Below, one piece after another: positions 54,401-64,000 of a DNA stretch of 64,000 bases. How positions within the stretch are numbered: the stretch's first letter is position 1; every line of letters starts with the position of its first letter. A model generated the notes under the pieces. It did no database searches, was not told the origin of the DNA, and saw nothing but the letters and a program-made list of their open reading frames with translations. The DNA comes from Trichosporon coremiiforme (lineage: Eukaryota > Basidiomycota > Tremellomycetes > Trichosporonales > Trichosporonaceae). Made by a program: the position numbers and the translations under genes. The DNA lies in the NCBI GenBank assembly GCA_039545355.1, contig BCJJ01000013.1:1349980-1413979 (forward strand). The letters are read 5' to 3'.

Positions 54401-57351
54401 TGTCAGCTGTTGCTCAGAAACAATTCCCACAGTTCAAGTTCCAAAGCTTTCCATCGTGACGGTTGTTCGTCCAGCTGAAGGGGTTTGCACGTAGACGATG
54501 GTACTGTTGGAACGCGGTGCGGACACGCCATCCCTTGTCGTAGGCGAGAGTGTGGCGGTCCTTCTGGAACAGCGTGTTAATACGCGGTATACCACGGTCC
54601 CACGAGTCCTCCAGATCCTCAAGCGTGAGACGACGGTTAGCAGCAGCGGCCTCGGCACGCTTCTGAGCATAGTCCGTCCAGACACGGGCCGAGTCGTGGA
54701 ACTCGGACTCCCAAGGCTGGATGTAGCGGTACAAGTTCGGAATTAGCTGGTCGGTCTCGTGCGTCATACCGGAACGGAAGTGCGAGATACCACCGCCGTC
54801 AGTCTGCTTGGACCAGCGCAGGTCAGAGGTAGGGATGAGGACGAAGCCCATCGAGAGCATTCCGAGACCACCGAGCTCCTTGGGCGAGTAGAAGACGGCG
54901 GGCGGGAAACGCGACGGCATCTTCGAGTTGAGACCGACCTTAACACGGGTCTGGACCTTGTTCTCGGCCTTGACGAGGGCGTCAAGCAGCTCAGGCGTCG
55001 TGACGACCGCCTCACGGTAGTAGGTCATGAGACCGATCAGGGCCGTGTTCCACTTGTTGATAATCTTGGAGAACGTCGCGGATCCAGACGACATGAGGAT
55101 CTGGCGGATACGGTTGTTGAACTCTTGGATACCCTGGTCCGACACGCGCAGGAATGCCTGCGCGGTACGCTCCTTCGTGCTCTCCTGCACGAGGTTCCAG
55201 CAGCCATCAGCGAGCGAGTACTGCTCGCCGTTCTCGGTGCGGCAGCGGGGCAGGATGCGCACCTCAAAGCCACACATAGAGAAGAGCAGCTGTGGGTTGT
55301 CCTTGGAGTAGACCGAGCACATGGTGTCCTCCCACTCGATCGTCGTAAGCGAGCGCGGCAGCGAGTTCTTGACGTTCCAGAACACGGCGCGACCGAGGTT
55401 GACGTCGTGCTTGTTGAGACGCATGCGGCAGTCACGCGGCCAGCAGCGAACAGTGTTGTAGCCGACGACGTTCTGGTTGTTCGGGTCGGGGTTCGCGGAC
55501 AGGAAGCGCTGGATGAGATCGCGCGACTCCTCGGCCGTGAAGCGGAACAGGATGTGGATGCGGTCGATGTAACGCGAGTAGAAGCGGATCGGGTGGCGAG
55601 TCTCGGTCGCGCGGTCGCGGTACTGCAGGAAGCCGTTGGGAGCCTGGGGCGGGCCGGCCATCTCGGAAGCGCGCTGAAGACCGAGGATCAGCAGGTCGAG
55701 GACGAGACCGTAGTACTGGACAACGAAACTCGAGAACTGGAGACCACGGATCAGACCGTACGCGTTGATATGCGTCATGTCCTTAAAAGTCAGGGTCATG
55801 TTATTCTTCGCGGTGATGTAGTCGGCCAAGTTGTGGTCGAGAATGAGACGGAGGAGACGGTTGAGAAGCGTCAGGTCGACCTTCTCGTACATCCTCGAGA
55901 GGACCGTCTGCATCATGACGACGCACTCGCCCTCGCTCGTGTCCCAGACGTCGGTCAGGTTGTTGATACCCTGGCACCACTTGTAAACAAGCAGGGGAGG
56001 AGGCTCAGAGTCGGCGGGCTTGATCCATGCCGGGAAGAGGTGGCGCTTGTCGGCCTCGTACCACAGGAACTGGTCGAGGTAGGCGTCGGTGATCTTCTCG
56101 ACGGGCTCAATGTCGTAGCAGGGGATGAGCTTCTCGTACGTATCGAAGAACTCGATGCCCGCCTCCTTGAACGCACGCTGCGTCAGCAGGAGACGCTTGA
56201 TACGCGAGAGACACTCGTGCGGGTTGTCGTAGGCCTGCTCAACAAGCGCGAGCTCTTCACGTTGCGACTGGTTCAGACGACCATGTACACTGTACGCCTC
56301 CTTCAGCTTCTCGAGCGCAAGCACGAGCAGCTTGGTGTCGTGCTTGTACGAGAGGGGCGGGAAGGGGATGGGCGCAAACTTGCGGCTCTCCAGCCAGTGG
56401 ACGGTCGAGGTGTAGATCGCCACGGCCTCCTCCGACGAAATGTAGGGTCCGTCCTTGAGGTACGCGTTCTGACGCTCCTGCTCGGCCTTGAGGTAGAGAC
56501 GCGTGAGACGGCCGAGGTTCTTGCGCACAACGGCCTTGTCGACAGTAGCGCCGCGGCGGATACGCTCGCGGTTGTAGTGCGCCACCGAAGTCCACCAGTC
56601 GGCCTTGCTCTTGACGTAACGGAGGATGATGTTCTCGATCGCGGCAGGCATTCCAGGCACACGCCACGGGATGTTCGCCTTCCAACTGTAACGTCAGTAA
56701 CTCGTCAGACAGCCATTAACTCACCAGCGCCAGGCCTCCGAAAGATGCTGCAGAATGGTCTTGGCCTTGTTCTGCTTGATGCCCTCGGGCATCATGTCGA
56801 GAATGTCGTGCATGACGGCGGCACGAAGCTCGAGGTCGAAGTGGGACTCGACACGCTGCTTGGTCACGGTCGAGGCCGGTCCCTTGGAGTTTCGGCCCTC
56901 GAATTGACGCGCGAGCAGGTTTCCGAGCCAGCGCTCCAGGAGCGGGATGATACCGCGCATGAAGAAGAGCCAGACACGCCATCCGGGCTGCCAGAAACCA
57001 ACGCCAGGACCCTTTCCGACCGGGCCGGTGTTGAAGCGGTAGTAGATGAGGTGCTTCAAATCCTTCGTCATACGAATCTGGCGCATGAGCTTGTACTTGT
57101 ATCGGTACATGCCGGTCAGCTGACCGACGTGCGCGAACATATACTGCAGACCGTCGGCGAGCTGGAACGCGTCAACGTTGCCGAGACGGAACTGGACGTG
57201 GGCGTCGACGATGAGCTTCGTGAGACGGAGGATTTCACGGATCAGGTGGAACGCGTTTCCGAATCGCGACTTCTTGCGCTCCTTCGTCGTCAGAGTCTTG
57301 ATCGGCTTCAGGTTCATGTTGTAGTCGAGGTGAAGGTAGTTGAGGTTCTTG

Positions 57352-57386
<35 letters not shown>

Positions 57387-59099
57387 CCTGCACACCTGGA
57401 GACCAGCCTCCACCCAGTCCAACGTCGTCGACTGGAAAAACTTGGTGTTCTTCAGCGAGCGGAACAGGTTGCGCTTCAGACCCGACTTCGGTCCCTTCTT
57501 GTGCAGCTCGTTCAGGACGTAGACCTTGAGGAGCTTCTGGTAGGAGACACGAACCTTGACCGGCTGGTCAGGCGGGCAGTGCTCCAGGTAGAAGTTCTTC
57601 AGCATCGCGACGTCCTGGGCACGGCGCATGCGTCCACTGCGCTGGTTGTACGGGTACGGGGCCCAGTACAGCGCAATGGAGTCGGCCGTGTACTCGTTCT
57701 CGAGCTCCTTCTCCGCCAGGAACGGCTCCAGCTCGTCCGGGAGCTCAAACTCGTCATCGTCCTCGTCGTTGCCGTAGCCGAACACGCGATCCTCGTGGGA
57801 AACAAGCTCCTTGTGAGCCTCGGTCACGACACGCTGCGAGATCGGGTTGATCATCGGGTCAAAGTAGAACGCAGGGAGATCGGGGTCGTCCGTCTTGATG
57901 TACACATTCTTCGGCTCGTGGTAGAGGTCGATGTGGACAGATCGCGGGAGCGAGTTGTACAGATGCGGGTACGCGACCTTGTACTCGGAACGGATGAGAC
58001 CACGGATGATGACCTTGTTGATGTCATTGAACTCGTTCCAATCCTCGTCGTACGGGTCAGTGTCGCGGTACAGCGGCTCAAACTTCGGTCCTCCCGGGAG
58101 GGCGATGTTGAGCGCCTTGGCCGTGAAGAACGCCTTCTTGTCGAAGAGGTAGAACGCGTTCCTGTCCGAGTAATCGCTCGTGAGCTGACGTCCGATACGG
58201 TACAGATTCGCCATCTGCGGGAGGGTGACCTGGTAGAACCGGTAGCTCGGTCCGTTCACCTGCGGGGTGTCGACGAGCGGTCTCGGGTCGTAGAACCAGT
58301 CGATAATCTCCTTATCGTCGTCCTCGTCCAGCTCGAGCTGGATTGCCTCGAGCGGCTCGACGTCCAGTACGTTGTCGCCATAGTCCATGGGCTGCTCCTC
58401 GTCATCGAATGGGGGGAATCGCATACGCTTGAAATGCCTACGATCACGCTTCTCGCGACGCATCGCCAGCCACATCGACGACCACTGCGCATGATAGACC
58501 GGCTCAATCACACGCGGGATCTCGTTTACGAACGTGATCGCACCAGAAACATGGTACAGGACCTTGACCTCGCGAACCTGCTCCCAAGGGTTGGGGATGT
58601 TCTCGAGCAGCTTCATGACGGCGTGCGGCACGTACTTGAGCGCTCCGAGGTGTGCGCGCTTGTCGTTGCGGAACTTGCGGTTCGACATGTCTCCGTGGTC
58701 TTTCATGATCTTGCGGATATGCTCGGGGGGCAGGTCCTGCAAAGAAATATTGCGTCAGCACGCGCGCACACATCAAAACACTCGTCCCTCGGGTAAACAT
58801 CCTCACGCGCTCGGCGCTGCTTCACAACATCACGTCACCGCGATGCAGCTCGTATGCAGCTCCGGAACGCTGCAGACGCCTCCCGGGACCAGCCCACTCA
58901 CAGCCTTGCCCATGTCGATGCCCGCGCCGCCTCCCCTCCTGCGCTTCTCGTTGAATCTCCGCTTCTGGGACTGCCTCCACTTCTTGGCCTTCTTCTCGAT
59001 CTCTTCAGGCGAAAGCGTTCCGAAGAAATTGCCCTCCATCCTGGACTCGCCATTGGGCTGGAAGCCCGGGGGCGCGCCGAATCCTGGAGGCGCAGACAT
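51425..59099 (-). CDS. PRP8: Pre-mRNA-processing-splicing factor Prp8 (U5 snRNP)
   Basis: Core protein of the spliceosome, lying around the catalytic RNA. Eight exons: 58902-59099, 56725-58736, 54431-56685, 54231-54393, 54150-54192, 54086-54103 (18 nt), 53762-53842, 51425-53725; all phases agree, 2356 residues, near the 2335 of human PRPF8. In order one sees the Pro-rich N-terminus ([12 protein letters not shown]), the PRO8NT and central parts ([38 protein letters not shown]), and the reverse-transcriptase-like large domain ([15 protein letters not shown]). Then come the linker ([19 protein letters not shown]), the RNase H-like domain ([29 protein letters not shown]) and the C-terminal Jab1/MPN domain ([18 protein letters not shown]). 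The 18-nt exon encodes WSPTIN, and the intron after it has the unusual donor GTGCGC. No intein is present. Confidence 0.96.
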
Positions 59100-59595
59100 G
59101 CTGGGTCGCTTGTCGATGCCGGTCGGGGAGTCGGAGATGGATGGAGCTATCAGCTTTTGGGATCGGATTCGAGATGTTCAGGTGGCGAGTGGTGACCAAG
59201 CCTGCAGCGAGCAAGACGCGTGAGGCTCACCTGGAGTGATAAGGCCGAGCATGTGGCACAGACTCCATTCTTGATATTTTCATGAATTCCAGGTCGGGAA
59301 GTTGAAATATTGAAATGGCGTGAAATAGCCACAATTAGGCCCTGGTTGGTCCTGCCATTAGCGCAGTTTCTAATCCAGCCTAATGTGAGACCTTGCCTCA
59401 GGCATTCTGGACCCTGGCGGCGCTCTGCGCCCTGGCGCCTCTGCGCCACGTGGGGCTCGGGATTCAACCGGCGTCTGTGTCCGGCAGAAGACGAGCCGAT
59501 TCCAGGCTCGATGGTGTCACTGCTCGCTCGACATTACATCTGTCACCTCATCCGCGCTCCCACCTTTTCCACCTCTCTCCGTTCCCCACCCCACC
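59100..59595. promoter_or_regulatory. Divergent promoter between PRP8 and the SurE-type gene
   Basis: 496 bp separating two divergent start codons; CT-rich just before 59596. No gene or clear TATA box seen. Confidence 0.45.
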
Positions 59596-60826
59596 ATGCC
59601 CCCTCTTCCTACCTACGGCAAGCGTCCGGTAGTCCTACTGACGGTAAGCTGTGTTTACTCCTTTGTCCGTAGCTGACAGGCAGAATGACGACGGACCGCC
59701 CGCTGACCACTCGCCGAACATCTACGCCTTCAGCAAGCTGCTCCGGGAGAAGCTCGGTTGGGACGTGCGCGTGGTCGTGCCGGACGGACAGAACAGCTGG
59801 TGAGCTAACTTTCCGTGCACAAAGCTGACAGACAGGGTCGGCAAGGCATACGCGATCCACCGCATCATCGACGCCCAGTTCTTCTACCCGCAAGGTGAGC
59901 TAGGGAGAACGCAGCGCCAAGCTAATGGCAGAACCGGACGGACTCACAGGCGAGATTACGACGAAGCGGCGGCCGCTGAAGGAGGGCGAGACGTCGGAAT
60001 GGGTGCTCCTTGGCGGTGTGAGTTCGACGATTTGGGATCTGAACTGACCACCAGACTCCCGCAACCTGCACCAACATCGCGCTGCACAACCTGTACCCTG
60101 GGGAGATTGACATGGTGATCTCTGGACCGAACCGTGAGTGTTGAATTTCTATGGGATGCTGACGTGTGCGCAGATGGACGAAACTCGTCTGCGGCCTTTG
60201 CCATGTCGTCTGGCACGATTGGCGCTGCGCTCGCCGGAGCGCTCAGCGTGCCGATCGAGGGACCGCCGTCCAACGCCTCGGGGCACGTACACAACATGCC
60301 AAGCATTGCCGTGTCGTACGGCGTCGTGACGCGCCCAGTGCCGGAGGGCTGTATGGAGATGGCGGCCGACATTGCGGTCGAGGTCTGCCGGCGGCTCTTC
60401 GAAGACTGGGGCTGGGAGGACGCCGAGCACAAGCGGCCCGTGCAGCTTTACAGCGTCAACATTCCGCTCGTTCCCGAGCACCTGGCGCCGGAGAATCGGC
60501 GCGTGTGCTTCACCACGCTGTACCGCAACACATACGGCAAACTGTTCGAGGAGACGGACAAGCTCACGAACGTTATGTACAACCCCACCCAGCACCGCGG
60601 ACCCCAGCCCGAGCGGCACGACGGCCAGCTTCGCTTCGAGTTCAAGCCCAGCTTCCAGAAGATCCTGAATCCGGACCCGAAAGACGTCCCCGAGGGCACC
60701 GACGCGTGGGCGTTCCAGAACGGATACACCAGCGTGACCCCCTTGCGCGCGGCTTATGGCGAGGTTGGCGCGGAGGGATCAGGCTTCGGAGACAAAAAGG
60801 ACATCGGCCTCTTCTGGGACCTGTGA
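59596..60826 (+). CDS. SurE-like phosphatase/nucleotidase
   Basis: Member of the SurE family of metal-dependent 5'/3'-nucleotidases and acid phosphatases. Six exons: 59596-59643, 59684-59799, 59836-59894, 59950-60017, 60055-60133, 60174-60826; 340 residues. The N-terminal VVLLTNDDGPP holds the Asp pair that binds the metal, and WDVRVVVPDGQNSW follows. SGPNHGRNSS, formed across the fifth intron, is the second metal-site motif (GPN-G-NSS). The conserved S-G-T-IGAA helix comes next (AMSSGTIGAALAGAL). The C-terminal third is longer than in bacterial SurE, as in fungal versions; yeast Pby1 adds a tubulin-tyrosine-ligase domain, which is absent here. The natural substrate is unknown. Confidence 0.88.
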
Positions 60827-60990
60827 GTGGCCCAGAGCTGGGAGCAGGGAGTTGATCGGCAGCAGCTCGAGGAGATCGCAGCTCTAGTCTGAGCTGTGGC
60901 GTGCAAACGCAACCACCGTTTCACCAGTCATTTTTTATTCTAGCAGTTCTAAGATGCATCACCGACAAGGCACAATTGAATTCTAACGCT

Positions 60991-61878
60991 CTAGTTGGTG
61001 GGGTAGAGGACGTAACGCTGGAAGATGAAGATGAGGTCGAACCCGAGCGTGAGCAGGGACAAGCCGAGCTTCGCGGGGTTGGCCCAGATACCCGCCGGCT
61101 GGCCGTCGATGCAGACGGCCTGAATGACGAGCTGGAAGAGGGAGAACATGCCGCCGGTGAAGTCGCAGAAGATGGCGCCAATGCTGAATCCGCGCGTGCT
61201 CTTGATGAAAAAGTGCAGCGCCATCTGGGGCAGGTACTTGAGCACGGTGATGACGAGCTTGATGCTGGAGATGTAGTACAGGAAGTCGAGAAGCTGGATG
61301 CGGCCGAGGTTGAGCGCCGCCAGCTCCCAGAGCGCACTGACCGCAATGAGCGCGAGGCAAATACGGCCCGCCAGGCTCATCGTCGTCGGGGCGCGGAGCA
61401 CGCCGTCGTCGGCGTCCTCGGCGGTGAGCAGTGGCGTCTCCTCCTCCGGTCCCGTCCAGCGCACTTCGCCACCGCCCGGGCCGGCCTTCAGCTTCTGCGT
61501 CGAGCGGTGGTAGTACCACACCTGGAGGAGCGTGACCGTGCTGAGAAGCAGGGCATGGGCGCTGAACACAAGGTCCGAAATCGAGATCTGCGGGTAGTGT
61601 CCCTCGTGACGCTCGGCGTACTCCCGCCTCGCTGTTGGGGAGAAGAACGCTCCCCAGTTCCAGATCGTCAGGCAGAGGAAACCTATCGGGTTCACGACGA
61701 CGAAGTCTGGCGACAGACCCAGCGTGCTGCTACGTTAGCAAAGGATGCAGTGCGTAATAGCTCACTTTTTCCGTTTGTAGTTCTTGATCAGCTGGGGGTA
61801 GAAGGACGCGCTCCACGCCGTGAAGTAGATGACGCCGCAGGCGGCGCTGGCGACGTGCCAGAAGTCCCAGGTCCCCAT
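60991..61878 (-). CDS. Cystinosin-like PQ-loop transporter
   Basis: Lysosomal/vacuolar proton-coupled cystine exporter family (yeast Ers1, human CTNS). Two exons, 61766-61878 and 60991-61729, 283 residues, seven predicted membrane segments. The first PQ loop is SFYPQLIKNYKRK followed by NSTLGLSPDFVVVN. The second is LKYLPQMALHFFIKSTRGFS with IGAIFCDFTGGMFSLFQL next to it; this Asp-containing segment is typical of cystinosins. The loop between the repeats is long and Gly/Glu-rich (GPGGGEVRWTGPEEETPLL). Family membership is secure; the substrate cystine is inferred from the family. Confidence 0.9.
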
Positions 61879-62397
61879 TCCGCAGACAGTCGTGTGCTGA
61901 ACTCGGAGTCAAGTTCAGAGCGAGTGTTGTGAAGGAAAGTGTAGAGTGGTAGTGGGCAGATAGGTCGTTATCGAGCGTCGGATTGGCCACCCAGAAGGAC
62001 CAAACGAGGGGCTGATAAAAACAAGCCAATCGATGGCGCAATGGAGCTATTTGGAGCTATGGGGGCGGACTTGAGCGATGGCTCAGTCACACCATCTGCC
62101 TCCGCGATGAGTCCGGGGCCGGCCTGTGCGCCGTACAATTGCGCTTATCAAATACCCGATATCTATCGGTGACTCTGAATGTCACTCCTTCGTTGGTGAA
62201 ACTGATCTCCACGAGCTGCTGACTGAAGTGCTCCTTAAAAACCAAAGGTCTAGAACACATGAAAGCTTGCTACGGGCGCCGAAACAGGCAAGCAGAGCAG
62301 CGCGGCTAGCACACATGCAGCGATTACACAGTCTTCTGATACATCTCCACCTTTTTCTTCGGGCGCCGACATCCCTGTGAGAACCACGGCTAAACCA
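61879..62397. other. Intergenic region
   Basis: Promoter of the cystinosin gene and 3' UTR of the next gene (both minus strand). No other feature. Confidence 0.4.
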
Positions 62398-63655
62398 CTA
62401 TTTGAGACCGACCGTGTTGAAAGAAGGCCGCTGCCTCCACTGGTCCCAGTATTCGCCGACTGAGGCGGGGATCTCACGTCCGTCGGCCTTCTGCGAGATC
62501 AGGCGCAGGATGTCCTTGCCAGGTGCGCCAGGGGACGCGCCGGCGTTGGACGCGATGCGCGCAAGCCACGTGACGAAGTGGAAGTCGGCGTCGTTGGGCT
62601 GATCGTCGCCGCCGAGGAACTTGCCCTGTCCCGCCTTCTTGATCAGGTGGTGCGCCTGGCCCCGGAGCAGCTCGGCGGCGGAGAGCCACTCCTCTTTCGC
62701 CTTCTGGTAGATTTGGGTCTGGGCGTCCTGCGACGGGGAGCCCGTGATGAATTCCAGGAGCTGCTTGTTTCCCTTCTGCTTCTGCTGCAGGAACTCCTTG
62801 AACTCATCGGGCGCGGAAGGTGCGTACCTGGTGATCAGCTAACGAAGCTCCAAAAACTAGCTAAGAGAAATGAGATACACAACAGGACTCACTTGTCAAG
62901 AGCTTCCTGACGGCCCCTCAGGAAACCAGCGACAATGCCCTCAGCCTTGGTCTTGCGGTCTTCCTCGCTAGTAGGAAGGATGAAGAGGTCGTTAGGGTCG
63001 TGGCTCTCGAGGTGGACATCCTCGATGAACTTCTTGAGCTCGTGGTGCTCGCTCGACGCAGTCTTGGGCGGCTTGGGCGCATCCTTCGAGATCTGGTGCG
63101 TCGCATTCGTGCTGTCAAGGTACCTGCTGTTAGCTGTAAATCTTACAAGATGAAAGCTGCAGGCAAGTTCGTGTGAGGAAGGCGGGTTTGGCTGAAGAGC
63201 CCTGAGGGGACTCACTTGTGCGGGCTGTGGCCGGTCTCGTCGACCAGGGCGGGAACCGTGCCGCGCGGGTTGATCTTGAGGTAGTCCGGGTTGAAGTTTG
63301 CGCCCTCGGCGAGGTTGACGTCCTTGATCTCGATGGCGTCGTCGGCGTAGCCGCCCTCGACGATGGCGAGGCGGGGAACCTGGGCCCAGGCGGAGCCGCC
63401 GAAGGAGTAGAGGACTGCCGTTAGCTGACACGATCTGGTGGTCGCAGCTGTTGGGATCGACAATGCCCCAGCCTCTATTCTATGAGGGACAGAATGCCAG
63501 GGAAGACCTAGGAATGGGAGGAGGGAAGGCATCCGTCGCCTTTGCCCGAGCTCGCGACAACCCTCGCCAGGGTTGTAGGATTGCGAGTAGTGATGCTGAG
63601 CTAGAGCAAAGGCCTGCTGCTCGCCGTTGACTGACTCACCAGGCTTCTTGGACAT
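62398..63655 (-). CDS. Glutathione S-transferase-like protein
   Basis: Four exons: 63640-63655, 63216-63414, 62893-63123, 62398-62827; 291 residues. The N-terminal thioredoxin-fold domain is visible: VLYSFGGSAWAQVPRLAI (strand and Ser/Tyr catalytic region), VNLAEGANFNPDYLKINPRG, and TVPALVDE with the cis-Pro. The second domain is all-helical and ends with AELLRGQAHHLIKKAG, KFLGGDDQPNDADFHFVTWL (the GST C-terminal Asp-containing motif) and YWDQWRQRPSFN. It probably conjugates glutathione or acts on peroxides in the cytosol, but the subclass and substrate are unknown. Exon 1 has only 16 nt. Confidence 0.85.
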
Positions 63656-63961
63656 GGTTTGCTGTTGTTGTCAAGTGTGGGAAGACGAGTTGTTTGGAGG
63701 AAGGCCGCTTTTATTATCAGTGCGGATCGGCATGACACGCCTTCGATGCTCATGAGAAACATCCGTTGACGTCACATGGTCGCTCATCGCTCATCGCTCC
63801 GAGTTATGGCATTTTCGACGGCCATCCTTGCCCTATGCACACATCATCGTGTGTAAGCAGACCGCAGAACGCTAAGGGTCGCAGGAACACGTAGGGTATA
63901 AGGTACGCTGTATGCTTACATTCGATTCCCTCGTACCCCAGCGAGCACTCAGCCGCACAGA
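63656..63961. other. Divergent upstream region
   Basis: Promoter of the GST-like gene (minus) and perhaps of a gene starting at 63962. No further feature. Confidence 0.35.
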
Positions 63962-64000
63962 ATGGAAGACTCCTTTCGGCCCGATAGTCGCGTGAGAACG
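63962..64000 (+). CDS. Possible gene start cut by the window edge
   Basis: An ATG with A at -3 opens a frame (MEDSFRPDSRVRT) that stays open to the end of the window. There are only 13 codons, so this is a suggestion based on position, divergent from the GST-like gene, and start context. Confidence 0.2.
   Translation, partial: MEDSFRPDSRVRT

Noticed and set aside
54759..58796. A 1345-codon open frame on the plus strand opposite PRP8 (and an 832-codon one at 51368-53866)
   Set aside because: Both lie opposite strongly conserved PRP8 exons; their Arg/Leu/Val/Asp-rich translations have no domains. They come from the GC-rich codon bias of the real strand.

Overview
The window is nuclear DNA from a fungus, most likely a basidiomycete yeast or yeast-like tremellomycete (Trichosporonales would fit). 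The evidence is GC-rich coding DNA, many very short spliceosomal introns (mostly 35-60 nt, GT...AG, with a CTAAC or CTGAC branch site almost touching the acceptor), intron-bearing tRNA genes, and fungal-type proteins such as an external NADH dehydrogenase with EF-hands, Get1, Dsn1 and a cystinosin-type PQ-loop protein. No ribosomal RNA, transposon, CRISPR or prokaryotic feature was seen. Exon boundaries below were worked out by hand from splice motifs and reading-frame continuity; each model closes in frame.

Left part (1-23.2 kb): a partial unknown gene; a nine-exon type II NADH dehydrogenase (minus); a doubtful single-pass membrane protein gene with an internal stop or an intron; three tRNA-Arg(ACG) genes in 1 kb; a divergent pair made of a DAL5/SOA1-like transporter and a TauD-type sulfonate dioxygenase; a CYSTM stress-type small protein; a TPT/DMT sugar-phosphate or nucleotide-sugar transporter; three proteins I do not recognise (one a single-pass membrane protein with a PPxY tail, one coiled-coil); and a fourth tRNA-Arg(ACG).

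Middle part (23.9-46.6 kb): ribosomal protein uL2; prolyl-tRNA synthetase with an apparent mitochondrial/cytosolic double start; coatomer zeta; a large unknown protein; a protein with two SUMO-interacting-like motifs and a degenerate RING; the kinetochore protein Dsn1/Mis13, divergent from Get1; a 2-Cys peroxiredoxin whose catalytic threonine appears to be supplied by a 3-nt microexon; a tRNA-Tyr; and a C2H2 zinc-finger protein.

Right part (46.6-64 kb): a 4.8-kb stretch with only a second tRNA-Tyr; then a dense block with the complete eight-exon PRP8 spliceosome gene, a SurE-type nucleotidase, cystinosin and a glutathione S-transferase-like protein. Most genes are housekeeping genes without operon-like links. 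The one clear functional pairing is the sulfonate transporter/dioxygenase pair. The most interesting single observation is the 3-nt peroxiredoxin microexon.
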